From Ideonella sp. WA131b (GTDB lineage Bacteria > Pseudomonadota > Gammaproteobacteria > Burkholderiales > Burkholderiaceae_C): a stretch of DNA of 64,000 bases. A program made the translations under genes and the position numbers. The stretch lies in contig JAGTJW010000001.1 of the NCBI GenBank assembly GCA_023657425.1, positions 930,001 through 994,000 of the forward strand. Reading direction: 5' to 3'. Shown piece after piece: positions 19,506 to 27,297 of the stretch (its first letter is position 1; every line of letters starts with the position of its first letter). The notes beneath the pieces are model-generated. The model did no database searches. It saw only the letters and a program-made list of their open reading frames with translations, and was not told where the DNA came from.

Positions 19506-20375
19506 ATGCGCCGCACCTTGCTGTGGCTGCCGGTGGCGGCCCTGATGGTGAACGCCTTCACCTGGGGCGTGAGCTGGTGGCCGTTGCGCCAGCTCGAGGC
19601 CCAGGGCCTGCACCCGCTGTGGGCCACGGTGCTGATCTACGCGCTGGCGGTGGCGCTCATCGTGGCCTTGCGCCCGGCGGCCGTGGCGCACCTGCTGAAG
19701 ACGCCGGTGCTGTGGGTGCTGGTGCTGGCCGCCGGCACCACCAACGCCACCTTCAACTGGGCCGTGACCATCGGCGACGTGGTGCGCGTGGTGCTGCTGT
19801 TCTACCTGATGCCCCTGTGGGCGGTGCTGCTGGCGCGGCTGCTGCTGGACGAGCGGCTCACGCCGCTGGCGATGGCCCGCGTGGCCATGGCACTGGCCGG
19901 CGCCGCGGTGGTGCTGTGGCCGCAGGGCGGCGGCCTGCCGCTGCCGCAGAGCCTGCCCGACTGGCTGGGCGTGATCGGCGGCTTCGGCTTCGCGCTCAAC
20001 AACGTGATGCTGCGGCGCGAGGCCCACCAGCCCGAGGCGGCACGGGCGCTGGCAATGTTCTTCGGCGGGGCCGCGGTGGCCGGCGTGCTGGCCGCGGCGC
20101 TCAGCGCCCAGGGCTTGGTGGCCCTGCCGCCGGCCCCGGCCTGGGGCTGGGTGGCCGGCTCGGTGGTGCTGGCGGTGTTCTTTCTGGGGGGCAACCTGGC
20201 GCTGCAGTACGGCGCGGCGCGGCTGCCGGCCAACGTGACGGCGGTGGTCATGCTGACCGAGGTGCTGTTCGCCAGCGTCTCGGCCGTGCTGCTGGGGGCC
20301 GGGCGGATCACGCCGACGCTGGCGCTGGGCGGGGCGCTGATCCTGGGCGCTGCCTTGCTCTCGGCCCGCCGCTGA
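19506..20375 (+). CDS. DMT-superfamily (EamA) transporter
   Basis: A 289-residue protein with ten predicted helices in two EamA repeats (about 5-135 and 145-285). The start [20 protein letters not shown] and the [20 protein letters not shown] segment fit drug/metabolite exporters. It begins three bases after the lplT stop, so both share a transcript. The substrate cannot be inferred. Confidence 0.85.
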   Translation: MRRTLLWLPVAALMVNAFTWGVSWWPLRQLEAQGLHPLWATVLIYALAVALIVALRPAAVAHLLKTPVLWVLVLAAGTTNATFNWAVTIGDVVRVVLLFYLMPLWAVLLARLLLDERLTPLAMARVAMALAGAAVVLWPQGGGLPLPQSLPDWLGVIGGFGFALNNVMLRREAHQPEAARALAMFFGGAAVAGVLAAALSAQGLVALPPAPAWGWVAGSVVLAVFFLGGNLALQYGAARLPANVTAVVMLTEVLFASVSAVLLGAGRITPTLALGGALILGAALLSARR

Positions 20376-20476
20376 CAGCACCGCAAGGGCGCGCGGCGCC
20401 CGCGTCGGCATGAGGGCCGGGCGCGGCGATAGGATGCCGGCCTCGCCAGCCCTGGCCCGCGCGGGCCCAAGCCGCC

Positions 20477-20977
20477 ATGTCCTCGACCGTCTACGACTTC
20501 GAAGCCCTGTCCATCACGGGCGAGAAGAGCCACCTGTCCAGCCAGCGCGGCAAGGTGCTGCTGATCGTCAACACCGCCAGCGCCTGCGGCTTCACGCCGC
20601 AGTTCGGCGGCCTCGAGAAGCTCTGGCAGGACTATCGCGAGCGGGGCCTCGTCATCGTGGGCTTCCCGAGCAACGAGTTCGGCGGCCAGGACCCCGGCAG
20701 CAACGACGAGATCGCCAGCTTCTGCCAACTGAACTTCGGCGTGAGCTTCCCGATGATGGCCAAGGTCAAGGTCAACGGCGGCGAGGCGCACCCGCTGTGG
20801 CAGTGGCTCAAGGCCGAGGCGCCGGGCGTGCTGGGCACCGAGGGCATCAAGTGGAACTTCACCAAGTTCCTGGTCGGCCGCGACGGTCGCGTGAGAAAGC
20901 GCTACGCCCCGAACGACGCGCCCGAGAAGCTGCGCGCCGACATCGAAAAGGCCCTGGCCGAGAAGGCGCCGCAATGA
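20477..20977 (+). CDS. Glutathione peroxidase family (thiol peroxidase)
   Basis: A 166-residue thioredoxin-fold peroxidase reducing hydroperoxides with glutathione or thioredoxin. The peroxidatic cysteine is C37 in [11 protein letters not shown], the place of selenocysteine in animal enzymes. The Gln and Trp-Asn partners are in [13 protein letters not shown] and WNFTKFLVG. It lacks the animal dimerisation loop, as do bacterial GPx/BtuE proteins. Its stop overlaps the aminotransferase start (ATGA). Confidence 0.92.
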   Translation: MSSTVYDFEALSITGEKSHLSSQRGKVLLIVNTASACGFTPQFGGLEKLWQDYRERGLVIVGFPSNEFGGQDPGSNDEIASFCQLNFGVSFPMMAKVKVNGGEAHPLWQWLKAEAPGVLGTEGIKWNFTKFLVGRDGRVRKRYAPNDAPEKLRADIEKALAEKAPQ

Positions 20978-22170
20978 GCCTGTTCAGCCACGTGGAGCCC
21001 TACGCGGGCGACCCCATCCTGAGCCTGAACGAGGCCTTCCAGAAGGATCCGCGGGCCGACAAGGTCAATCTGTCCATCGGCATCTACTTCGACGACGCCG
21101 GCCGCATCCCGGTGCTGGACTGCGTGAAGCAGGCTGAAGCGCAGATGCTGGCCGAAGGCGGCGCCAAGTCCTACCTGCCCATCGAAGGCTCGGCCGCCAT
21201 GCGCAGCGCCGTGCAGGGCCTGCTGTTCGGCGCCGAGCACCCGGCCGTCAAGGCCGGCCGCGTGGCGACGCTGCAGACCGTGGGCTCCAGCGGCGGCCTG
21301 AAGGTCGGTGCCGACTTCATCAAGCGCTGGCTGCCCGCGAGCGGCCTGTGGGTGAGCGACCCGACCTGGGACAACCACCGCGCCATGTTCGAGGGCGCGG
21401 GCGTGCCCGTGAGCACCTACCCGTACTACGACGCGGCCACCGGTGGCGTGCGCTTCGCCGAGATGTGCGCCGCGCTCGATGCGCTGCCCGCCGGCAGCAT
21501 CGTGCTGCTGCACGCGTGCTGCCACAACCCGACCGGCGTGGACCTGAGCGCTGCGCAGTGGGCCGAGCTCGTGCCGCTGCTCCAGCGCCGCGGGCTCATC
21601 CCTTACCTCGACATCGCCTACCAGGGTTATGGCGAGGGCATCGAAGAAGACGCCTGGGCCATCCGCGCCGTGGCCGACGCCGGCCTCACGGCGTTTGTGG
21701 CCAACTCCTTCAGCAAGAGCATGAGCCTGTATGGCGAGCGGGCCGGCGCACTCAGCGTGGTGTGCGAGACGCCCGACGAGGCCGAGCGCGTGCTCGGGCA
21801 GATGAAGGCCACCGTGCGCCGCAACTACAGCAGCCCGGCCATCCATGCCGCCGGCATCGTGAGCCGCGTGCTGGGCGATGCAACGCTGCGCGCCGCCTGG
21901 CACGCCGACGTGGCCGCCATGCGCACGCGCATCCAGGCCATGCGGCGCTCGCTGCACGGCGTGCTCAGCGCCAAGCGCCCGGGGCGTGACTTCGGCTACA
22001 TCCTCAGCCAGCGCGGCATGTTCAGCTACACCGGCCTGGGCGCGGCGCAGGTGGACCGCCTGCGCGAGGAGTTCGGCGTCTACCTCGTGCGCTCCGGGCG
22101 CATCTGCGTGGCGGGGCTGAACACCGGCAACGTGGAGCGCACGGCCACGGCGATGGCGGCGGTGCTGTAG
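20974..22170 (+). CDS. Aromatic/aspartate aminotransferase (class I)
   Basis: A 398-residue PLP aminotransferase of the AspC/TyrB family. Visible are the start [27 protein letters not shown] (184-190), the PLP lysine K248 in [13 protein letters not shown] and the C-terminal substrate arginine in [13 protein letters not shown]. The sequence is closest in feel to the TyrB (aromatic) type. Its translation is probably coupled to the glutathione peroxidase gene. The convergent LysR gene ends 13 bases downstream. Confidence 0.88.
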   Translation: MSLFSHVEPYAGDPILSLNEAFQKDPRADKVNLSIGIYFDDAGRIPVLDCVKQAEAQMLAEGGAKSYLPIEGSAAMRSAVQGLLFGAEHPAVKAGRVATLQTVGSSGGLKVGADFIKRWLPASGLWVSDPTWDNHRAMFEGAGVPVSTYPYYDAATGGVRFAEMCAALDALPAGSIVLLHACCHNPTGVDLSAAQWAELVPLLQRRGLIPYLDIAYQGYGEGIEEDAWAIRAVADAGLTAFVANSFSKSMSLYGERAGALSVVCETPDEAERVLGQMKATVRRNYSSPAIHAAGIVSRVLGDATLRAAWHADVAAMRTRIQAMRRSLHGVLSAKRPGRDFGYILSQRGMFSYTGLGAAQVDRLREEFGVYLVRSGRICVAGLNTGNVERTATAMAAVL

Positions 22171-22183
22171 CGGCAACAGCGGC

Positions 22184-23116
22184 TCAGCCGCCCGCGGCCT
22201 GCCGCACCTGCTGCCGCAGCCAGCGGTGCGCGGCGTCGGCATCGCGGCGCAGGTGCCAGACCATCTCGACGTGCACCGGGTCCAGCGCCAGCGGGATCTC
22301 GCGCACGGCCAGCGACTCGGCCACGCCGGTGGCGCCGATGAAGCTCTCGGGCAGCACCGCCAGCAGCTCGCTGGCACTGACGACGCGGCCGGCGGTGGCG
22401 AACTGGTTCACCGTCAGCACGATGCGGCGCTTGTGGCCGAGTGCGGCCAGCGCCTGGTCCACCAGCCCGAAGGGCCGGCCCGAGAAGCTGACGAGCAGGT
22501 GGTGCGCCGCGACGAAGTCGGCCAGCGCCAGGGGCCGGCCGGCCAGCGGGTGGCCCTGCCGCATCACGCACACATAGCGCGTGTCGTACAGCCGCTGGTG
22601 GCGCAGGTGCGCGGTGTCGCCCTGGGCCACCAGGCGCGTGATCAGCGCCGGGAAGAAACCCACCGCGAGATCGGCCTCGCCGCTGTCGAGCAGCGCCGTG
22701 GGGTCGCGCGTGGTCAGCGGCAGCACGCGCAGGTTGGCGCGCGCGCCGGTGGCCTCGATCACCTGCACCAGCGGCGGCGCCAGGAGCGAGGCGGTGGAGT
22801 CGGCCATGGCCAGGTGGAACTGGTGTTCGTCGCGCGCGGGGTCGAAGTCGCCCGGGGCCAGGCTCTGGCGCAGCGCCGCCAGCGCGTCGCGCACGGCGGG
22901 CCACAGCGCCTCGGCGCGCGGCGTGGGGCGCACGCCGTGGGCGGCGCGCTCGAACAGCTCCTCGCCCAGGTGCTCGCGCAGGCGCTTGAGCGCGTGGCTC
23001 ACGGCCGGCTGGGTCATCGCCAGCGTGGCCGCGGCGCGCGTCAGGCTGCCCTCGGCCATGGTGGCGTCGAACACGCGCAGCAGGTTCAGGTCGAGCGTGC
23101 GGAAGTTGGGCGCCAT
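22184..23116 (-). CDS. LysR-family transcriptional regulator
   Basis: A 310-residue regulator: winged helix-turn-helix at 1-65 (RTLDLNLLRVFDATMAEGSL, AMTQPAVSHALKRLRE), linker helix, and a LysR substrate-binding domain with two Rossmann-like lobes (about 92-300). The 130-base AT-rich region upstream is shared with a divergent 83-residue gene, the usual place for its operator, so it may control that gene or itself. The inducer is unknown. Confidence 0.9.
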   Translation of the reverse strand: MAPNFRTLDLNLLRVFDATMAEGSLTRAAATLAMTQPAVSHALKRLREHLGEELFERAAHGVRPTPRAEALWPAVRDALAALRQSLAPGDFDPARDEHQFHLAMADSTASLLAPPLVQVIEATGARANLRVLPLTTRDPTALLDSGEADLAVGFFPALITRLVAQGDTAHLRHQRLYDTRYVCVMRQGHPLAGRPLALADFVAAHHLLVSFSGRPFGLVDQALAALGHKRRIVLTVNQFATAGRVVSASELLAVLPESFIGATGVAESLAVREIPLALDPVHVEMVWHLRRDADAAHRWLRQQVRQAAGG

Positions 23117-23163
23117 GCCAGGTTCAAGAGATATATGTTCTGTTTATACCTTACATGGACAAC

Positions 23164-23175
23164 ATTCAGTTGAAT
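23164..23175. promoter_or_regulatory. Palindrome in the LysR divergent region
   Basis: ATTCAGTTGAAT is a dyad (ATTCA N2 TGAAT) in the unusually AT-rich region 23117-23246 between the LysR gene and the divergent small gene. Its position suits a LysR-type operator; no experiment or genome-wide comparison supports it here. Confidence 0.3.
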
Positions 23176-23246
23176 GGCATTGGGGTTACCACTAATCTCT
23201 CGCCCATCGAACTGCCGATCGCAGCTTCACCCGAAAGGCGAACGCC

Positions 23247-23498
23247 ATGACCACCGTCACCGTCCACACCCCCGCCCACGTCGCCGAGCCCCGCGGCGCC
23301 CGCGTCGCCGTGGCAGCCGTGCTAGCGCTGCGCGAGGCCTACGCCAGCTTGCGCCAGGGGATGGCCCGGCATCACGCCTACCGCAGCCGCATGGCCGAAG
23401 CGGCCCGCGTGCGGGCGATGGCCCGCGAGGTGGCCCGCCACGACCCGCGCGTGGCCGCCGAGATGCTGGCCGCGGCCGACCGGCACGAGCGGGGCTGA
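23247..23498 (+). CDS. Small hypothetical protein, 83 residues
   Basis: A short basic, alanine-rich helical protein (MTTVTVHTPAHVAEPRGARV... ending AAADRHERG) with many Arg and His and no membrane segment or signal. GAAAGGCG upstream of ATG 23247 could serve as a ribosome site, and a terminator follows at 23521. I recognise no family. Being divergent from a LysR gene makes it a possible target of that regulator. Confidence 0.55.
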   Translation: MTTVTVHTPAHVAEPRGARVAVAAVLALREAYASLRQGMARHHAYRSRMAEAARVRAMAREVARHDPRVAAEMLAAADRHERG

Positions 23499-23520
23499 TC
23501 GAGCCTGCCCGCGCGCACGA

Positions 23521-23548
23521 AAGGGCCGCCCAAGGGCGGCCCCTTTCG
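23521..23548. terminator. Bidirectional terminator
   Basis: AAAGGGCCGCCC-AA-GGGCGGCCCCTTTC forms a long GC-rich stem with one bulge, flanked by A and T runs, between the small hypothetical gene (+) and the convergent ornithine cyclodeaminase gene (-). Confidence 0.75.
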
Positions 23549-23571
23549 TTGCAGAGCGTGCGCTGACTTCG

Positions 23572-24621
23572 TCAGGCCGCTTTCAAGGCCGAGCGCTTGG
23601 CCGGCGCCGGCAAGAGTTGCGCGTACAGATCCTTGGGGTCGGCCAGCGCCGGGATCAGCGCCAGCGGCTGCCCCAGCCCCAGCTCGGCAGCCAGCTGCTG
23701 CACCAGGCGCAGCGCCGAGTAGTCCTCGAGCGCAAAGCCGACCGAGTCGAACACCGTGATCTCGTCGGCCCGCTGCCGCCCCGGCGCCTGGCCGGTGAGC
23801 ACGCGCCAGAGCTCGGTGACGGCAAAGTGTGCCGGCATCTGCTGCAGGTCGCCCTCGATGCGCGTCTGCGGCTCGTACTCCACGAACACGCTCGCGGCCT
23901 CCAGCACGCCGGGGTGCAGCTCGGTCTTGCCGGGGCAGTCGCCGCCGACGGCATTGAGGTGCATGCCGGGCTCCAGCATGTCGGGCTCGATGATCACGGC
24001 GTTGCGCTTGTCGGCGGTGATGGTGGTGACGATGTGTGCGCCGCGCACGGCCTCGGCGGTGCTGGCGCAGACCGTGAGCGCCAGGCCGGGCACGGAACGC
24101 AGGTGGCGCACCAGCTTGGCCGTGGCGGCGGGGTCGGTGTCAAAGAGGCGCAGCTCGCGCACACCCAGCCCGTGGTGGAAGGCCAGGGCCTGGAACTCGG
24201 CCTGTGCGCCGTTGCCGATGAGCGCCATCGTCCGCGCACCCGGCCGCACCAGCGCCCGCGCCGCCACGAGCGAGGTGGCGGCCGTGCGCAGCGCCGTGGT
24301 GAGTGTGAGCTCACTCAGCAGCAAAGGCTGGCCGGTGGTCACGTCGGCCAGCACGCCGAAGGCCATCACCGTGGGCAGGCCGACGGCGCCGTTGCCCGGG
24401 TGGCCGTTGACGTACTTGAAGCTGTAGCGCTCGGCGTCGGCCACGGGCATGAGCTCGATGACGCCCAGCCGCGAATGCGCGGCCACACGCGGCACCTTGT
24501 CGAACTCGGGCCAGCGGCAGAAGTCGGCGGCGATGGCCTCGGCCAGGCGCTCCAGCACCGCGGGCAGGCCGTGCGCGGCCACGATGTGGGCGATGTCCTG
24601 GGGGGCGAGGAAGGTCGTCAT
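23572..24621 (-). CDS. Ornithine cyclodeaminase / mu-crystallin family
   Basis: A 349-residue NAD-dependent enzyme; the family converts L-ornithine to L-proline and ammonia, or acts as an imine/ketimine reductase. The dinucleotide-binding motif is ALIGNGAQAEFQALAF (about 143-158), preceded by ELTLTTALRTAATS and followed by LNAVGGDCPGKTEL with the conserved acidic residue. The long N-terminus and the LDLP-like FEDYSALRL segment fit true ornithine cyclodeaminases. It is divergent from an Lrp/AsnC gene that probably controls it. Confidence 0.88.
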   Translation of the reverse strand: MTTFLAPQDIAHIVAAHGLPAVLERLAEAIAADFCRWPEFDKVPRVAAHSRLGVIELMPVADAERYSFKYVNGHPGNGAVGLPTVMAFGVLADVTTGQPLLLSELTLTTALRTAATSLVAARALVRPGARTMALIGNGAQAEFQALAFHHGLGVRELRLFDTDPAATAKLVRHLRSVPGLALTVCASTAEAVRGAHIVTTITADKRNAVIIEPDMLEPGMHLNAVGGDCPGKTELHPGVLEAASVFVEYEPQTRIEGDLQQMPAHFAVTELWRVLTGQAPGRQRADEITVFDSVGFALEDYSALRLVQQLAAELGLGQPLALIPALADPKDLYAQLLPAPAKRSALKAA

Positions 24622-24692
24622 GGGGCTGGTGCTTGAAGGGGCCTTGCGGCGACAGAAGGATTCTTCGCGGCCCGGCTGGCAAGCAGAAGCGC

Positions 24693-24722
24693 CAGAAGTG
24701 CGTCTGATGCGTCAAGCTTCTG
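24693..24722. promoter_or_regulatory. Candidate Lrp/AsnC operator
   Basis: CAGAAG and CTTCTG arms lie 18 bases apart and enclose a direct repeat TGCGTC-TGA-TGCGTC, 34 bases upstream of the Lrp-type gene and 72 upstream of the ornithine cyclodeaminase gene. An extra CAGAAG copy is at 24684. The position between regulator and divergent target suits autoregulation plus control of the enzyme gene. Confidence 0.4.
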
Positions 24723-24755
24723 CCATTTCAGCAGCGACGGCTGCCACAATGCATC

Positions 24756-25181
24756 ATGGACTCGACCGACCTGCAACTGATCGCGTTGCTGCGCCAGAAC
24801 GCCCGCGCACCCGTGGCCGAGCTTGCGCAGCGGCTGCGCGTCTCGCGCGGCACGGTGGCCAACCGCATCCGCAAGCTCGAGGACGAGGGCGTGCTCGTGG
24901 GCTACACGGTGCTGCTGCGGCCCGACGTCGAAACGCAGCGCATCACCGCCTGGATGAGCATCACGGTGGAGGGCAACCAGACGCGCGAGGTGATCGCCCA
25001 CCTGCTGGGCGAGCCCGGCGTGGCCGCGCTGCACGACACCAACGGCCGCTGGGACCTGCTGGCGGAGCTGCGCGCACCCCACCTCGGCGAGCTGGCCGCG
25101 GTGCTGGAGCGGGTGCGGCTCATCAGAGGCATCGCCGGCACCGAGACCAGCATCCACCTGCAGACCTACAAGCTCACCTGA
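24756..25181 (+). CDS. Lrp/AsnC-family transcriptional regulator
   Basis: A 141-residue regulator: N-terminal helix-turn-helix (MDSTDLQLIALLRQNARAPV, RVSRGTVANRIRKLE) and a C-terminal RAM/AsnC ligand domain (about 65-135). The usual length is 140-165 residues. Being divergent from the ornithine cyclodeaminase gene suggests that it senses ornithine or a related amino acid and adjusts that enzyme. Confidence 0.92.
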   Translation: MDSTDLQLIALLRQNARAPVAELAQRLRVSRGTVANRIRKLEDEGVLVGYTVLLRPDVETQRITAWMSITVEGNQTREVIAHLLGEPGVAALHDTNGRWDLLAELRAPHLGELAAVLERVRLIRGIAGTETSIHLQTYKLT

Positions 25182-25249
25182 GGGCCTGTGCAGCCCTGCA
25201 TCGCGCCCGCGCCGGCGGGGCACGCGGCCCTCGGGCATCATCGCCGCCG

Positions 25250-26206
25250 ATGGGCCCCTTCCTGCTGCGCCGCCTGGTCACCTTCATCGCCACGCTGGCT
25301 GTGGCCTCGGTGGTGGTGTTCGCGGTTCTGGAGCTGCTGCCGGGCAACGCCGCGCAGGTGATCCTGGGCGACAGCGCCACGCCGGAGTCGCTGGCGGCGA
25401 TGGAAGCCCAGCTGGGCCTGGACCGCCCCGCGCTGGCGCGCTACGCGCAGTGGCTGGGCGGTTGGCTGGGCGGCGAGACGGCGACCAGCCTGAGCTACGG
25501 CGTGCCCACGGCCGAACTCATCGCGCAGCGGCTGCAGGTGACGCTGCCGCTGGCGCTGATCGCCATGCTCATCACCGCCGTCGTGGCGTTGGTGCTGGGC
25601 GTCTACGCAGCCTCGCGCCACAACAGGCTGGGCGACGTGGGCGTGATGGCGGCCAGCCAGATGGGCATCGCGATTCCGAACTTCTGGTTCGCGATCCTCT
25701 TGATTCTGCTGTTCGCGGTGCACCTGCAGTGGGTGGACGCGGGCGGCTTCCCTGGCTGGCACGCGGACGACGGCGGTGGCTTCTGGCTCGGCCTGCGCGC
25801 GCTCGTCCTGCCGGCCATCGCGCTGGCCGTGGTGCAGGCGGCCATCCTCGCGCGCGTCACGCGCTCGGCCGTGCTCGACGTGCTGCTGGAGGATTTCGTT
25901 CGCACCGCGCGCGCCAAGGGCCTCACGCAAGGCCAGGCGCTGCGCCGCCATGTGCTGCGCAACGCGATGATCCCGGTGCTCACGGTGGGCGGGCTGCAGT
26001 TTGCCAACCTCATCACCGGCACCATCGTCGTGGAGAGCGTGTTCGTGCTGCCAGGCATCGGCCGGCTCGTGTTCCAGGCCATCGCCAACCGCGACCTCGT
26101 GGTGGTGCGTGACGTGGTGATGCTGCTGGCGGCGCTGGTGATCGTCGTCAACTTCGTCGTCGACCTGCTGGTGGCCTGGATCGACCCCAGGCTGCGCACG
26201 AACTGA
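25250..26206 (+). CDS. Orphan peptide-type ABC permease (DppB-like)
   Basis: A 318-residue permease beginning MGPFLLRRLVTFIATLAVAS with six helices and the EAA loop FVRTARAKGLTQGQALRRHV near 220. The family needs a second permease, ATPases and a binding protein, yet the next gene is an unrelated minus-strand SWIB gene and the one before is a regulator. It starts 68 bases after the Lrp gene, so it may be regulated with it. Either the rest of the operon was lost or this subunit works with components coded elsewhere. The coding sequence itself is intact. Confidence 0.85.
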   Translation: MGPFLLRRLVTFIATLAVASVVVFAVLELLPGNAAQVILGDSATPESLAAMEAQLGLDRPALARYAQWLGGWLGGETATSLSYGVPTAELIAQRLQVTLPLALIAMLITAVVALVLGVYAASRHNRLGDVGVMAASQMGIAIPNFWFAILLILLFAVHLQWVDAGGFPGWHADDGGGFWLGLRALVLPAIALAVVQAAILARVTRSAVLDVLLEDFVRTARAKGLTQGQALRRHVLRNAMIPVLTVGGLQFANLITGTIVVESVFVLPGIGRLVFQAIANRDLVVVRDVVMLLAALVIVVNFVVDLLVAWIDPRLRTN

Positions 26207-26210
26207 GCAG

Positions 26211-26239
26211 AAAAAAAGCCCGCGCCTTGCGACGCGGGC
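26211..26239 (-). terminator. Rho-independent terminator of the SWIB gene
   Basis: On the minus strand a GCCCGCG / CGCGGGC stem is followed directly by seven T residues, about 32 bases after the SWIB stop. The A7 run on the plus strand means that it also faces the end of the orphan permease gene. Confidence 0.85.
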
Positions 26240-26270
26240 CCTGCAGCAGCGCTGCCTCAGGATCGGGTGA

Positions 26271-26684
26271 TCACTTGAGGTGCTTGCTGATCTCCTTGGT
26301 CATCGCGAACATGCTGATCGGGCTGGTGCCGACCACGGCCTTGAGCTTGGCGTCCGCGTTGATCATGGTCTTCTTGACCTTGTCCTGCAGGCCGTTCTTC
26401 TTGATGTACTCCCAGACCTTCTTGGTCACGTCGGTGCGCGGCAGGGCCTTGTCGCCAATGACGGCAGCCAGCGCGGCGCTGGGCGTCATGGGCTTCATGA
26501 AGGCGGCGCTGGGGGTGCGCTTCTTGGCCGGCGCGGCCTTCTTGGCCGGCGCGGCAGCCTTCTTGGCCGGGGCGGCGGCCTTCTTGGCGGGCGCCGCCTT
26601 CTTGGCCGGGGCGGCCTTCTTGGCCGGCGCAGCCTTCTTGGCCGGGGCGGCCTTCTTCGCGGGAGCTTTCTTCGCAGTTGCCAT
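26271..26684 (-). CDS. SWIB/MDM2-domain protein with lysine-rich (PAKK) repeat tail
   Basis: A 137-residue basic protein. Residues 1-55 contain eight PAKK units separated by two or three alanines, like histone H1 C-terminal tails; residues 60-137 form a SWIB domain (LPRTDVTKKVWEYIKKNGLQ, INADAKLKAV, ISMFAMTKEISKHLK). It probably binds DNA and acts in nucleoid organisation. Bacterial SWIB proteins are known from Chlamydia and many Burkholderiales. The start at ATG 26684 is supported by GGAG about ten bases upstream; an ATG five codons earlier is in frame. The repeat DNA invites slippage, so the number of units may vary between strains. Confidence 0.85.
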   Translation of the reverse strand: MATAKKAPAKKAAPAKKAAPAKKAAPAKKAAPAKKAAAPAKKAAAPAKKAAPAKKRTPSAAFMKPMTPSAALAAVIGDKALPRTDVTKKVWEYIKKNGLQDKVKKTMINADAKLKAVVGTSPISMFAMTKEISKHLK

Positions 26685-26903
26685 GTGGGTGTTCTCCATC
26701 AGTGGATGAGGGATGCCGCTTGCGGTGCGGGTGCGATGAACCGCGCGAGGCGCGCTTCATGAACCCATCTCATGATCGTCAAACGAGCGAGCGCGATGGT
26801 AAGGCCTCTCACGAGGGAGTAGAAGCGCTTTTCCTAGGTAAAAGCCTCGTTCCGCCCCGTGGAGCGCCTCGTCGCGGCATCCGCGCCACGGTATCGTCGC
26901 GTC

Positions 26904-27263
26904 ATGAAGCTGATCGCGCGTTGGTTGCTGCTCGCCGCAGCGCTGCTGCTGGTGGCCCACCTCTACGCCGGCGTCACGGTGGCGAGCTTCGGCTCGGCCC
27001 TCATCGCCGCTTTCGTGCTGGGGCTGTTCAACACGCTGGTGCGGCCACTGCTGGTGCTGCTGACGCTGCCGGTCACCATTCTCACGCTGGGCCTGTTCCT
27101 CTTCGTGATCAACGCGCTGATGTTCTGGGCCGCCGCCTCGGTGCTCGACGGCTTCGGCGTCACCGGCTTCGTGGCCGCGCTGGTGGGCTCCTTGCTGTAC
27201 AGCCTGTGCGGGCTGGTCATCGACGCCGCGGTGGAGCGCATCTTCAGCCGCCCGAGGGACTGA
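26904..27263 (+). CDS. Phage-holin-superfamily-IV-like membrane protein
   Basis: A 119-residue protein with four closely spaced transmembrane helices (about 5-22, 30-55, 60-80, 90-112), starting MKLIARWLLLAAALLLVAHL and containing the family signature FNTLVRPLLVLLTLPVTILT. Despite the 'holin' label the family is widespread in non-phage bacterial membranes with unknown function, and no phage genes are near. Confidence 0.78.
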   Translation: MKLIARWLLLAAALLLVAHLYAGVTVASFGSALIAAFVLGLFNTLVRPLLVLLTLPVTILTLGLFLFVINALMFWAAASVLDGFGVTGFVAALVGSLLYSLCGLVIDAAVERIFSRPRD

Positions 27264-27297
27264 GCGCCCTGGCGCCGCGCGGGCGGTGGATGCGGGT

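Noticed and set aside
16916-20413. 1165-codon plus-strand open frame
   Set aside because: It spans alr in reverse and lplT and the DMT gene in another frame; low-complexity Gly/Ala/Arg/His sequence and no family match.
26518-26668. Regular short repeats that might suggest a CRISPR array
   Set aside because: Units are 15-18 bases without spacers and encode the PAKK tail in frame.
26227-26709. Plus-strand frame with FLAGAA repeats
   Set aside because: This is the complement of the PAKK repeat region of the SWIB gene, which has the domain, ribosome site and terminator.
26904-27263. Prophage remnant suggested by a holin-like protein
   Set aside because: No other phage genes, att-like repeats or composition shift are near; this four-helix family is common outside phages.
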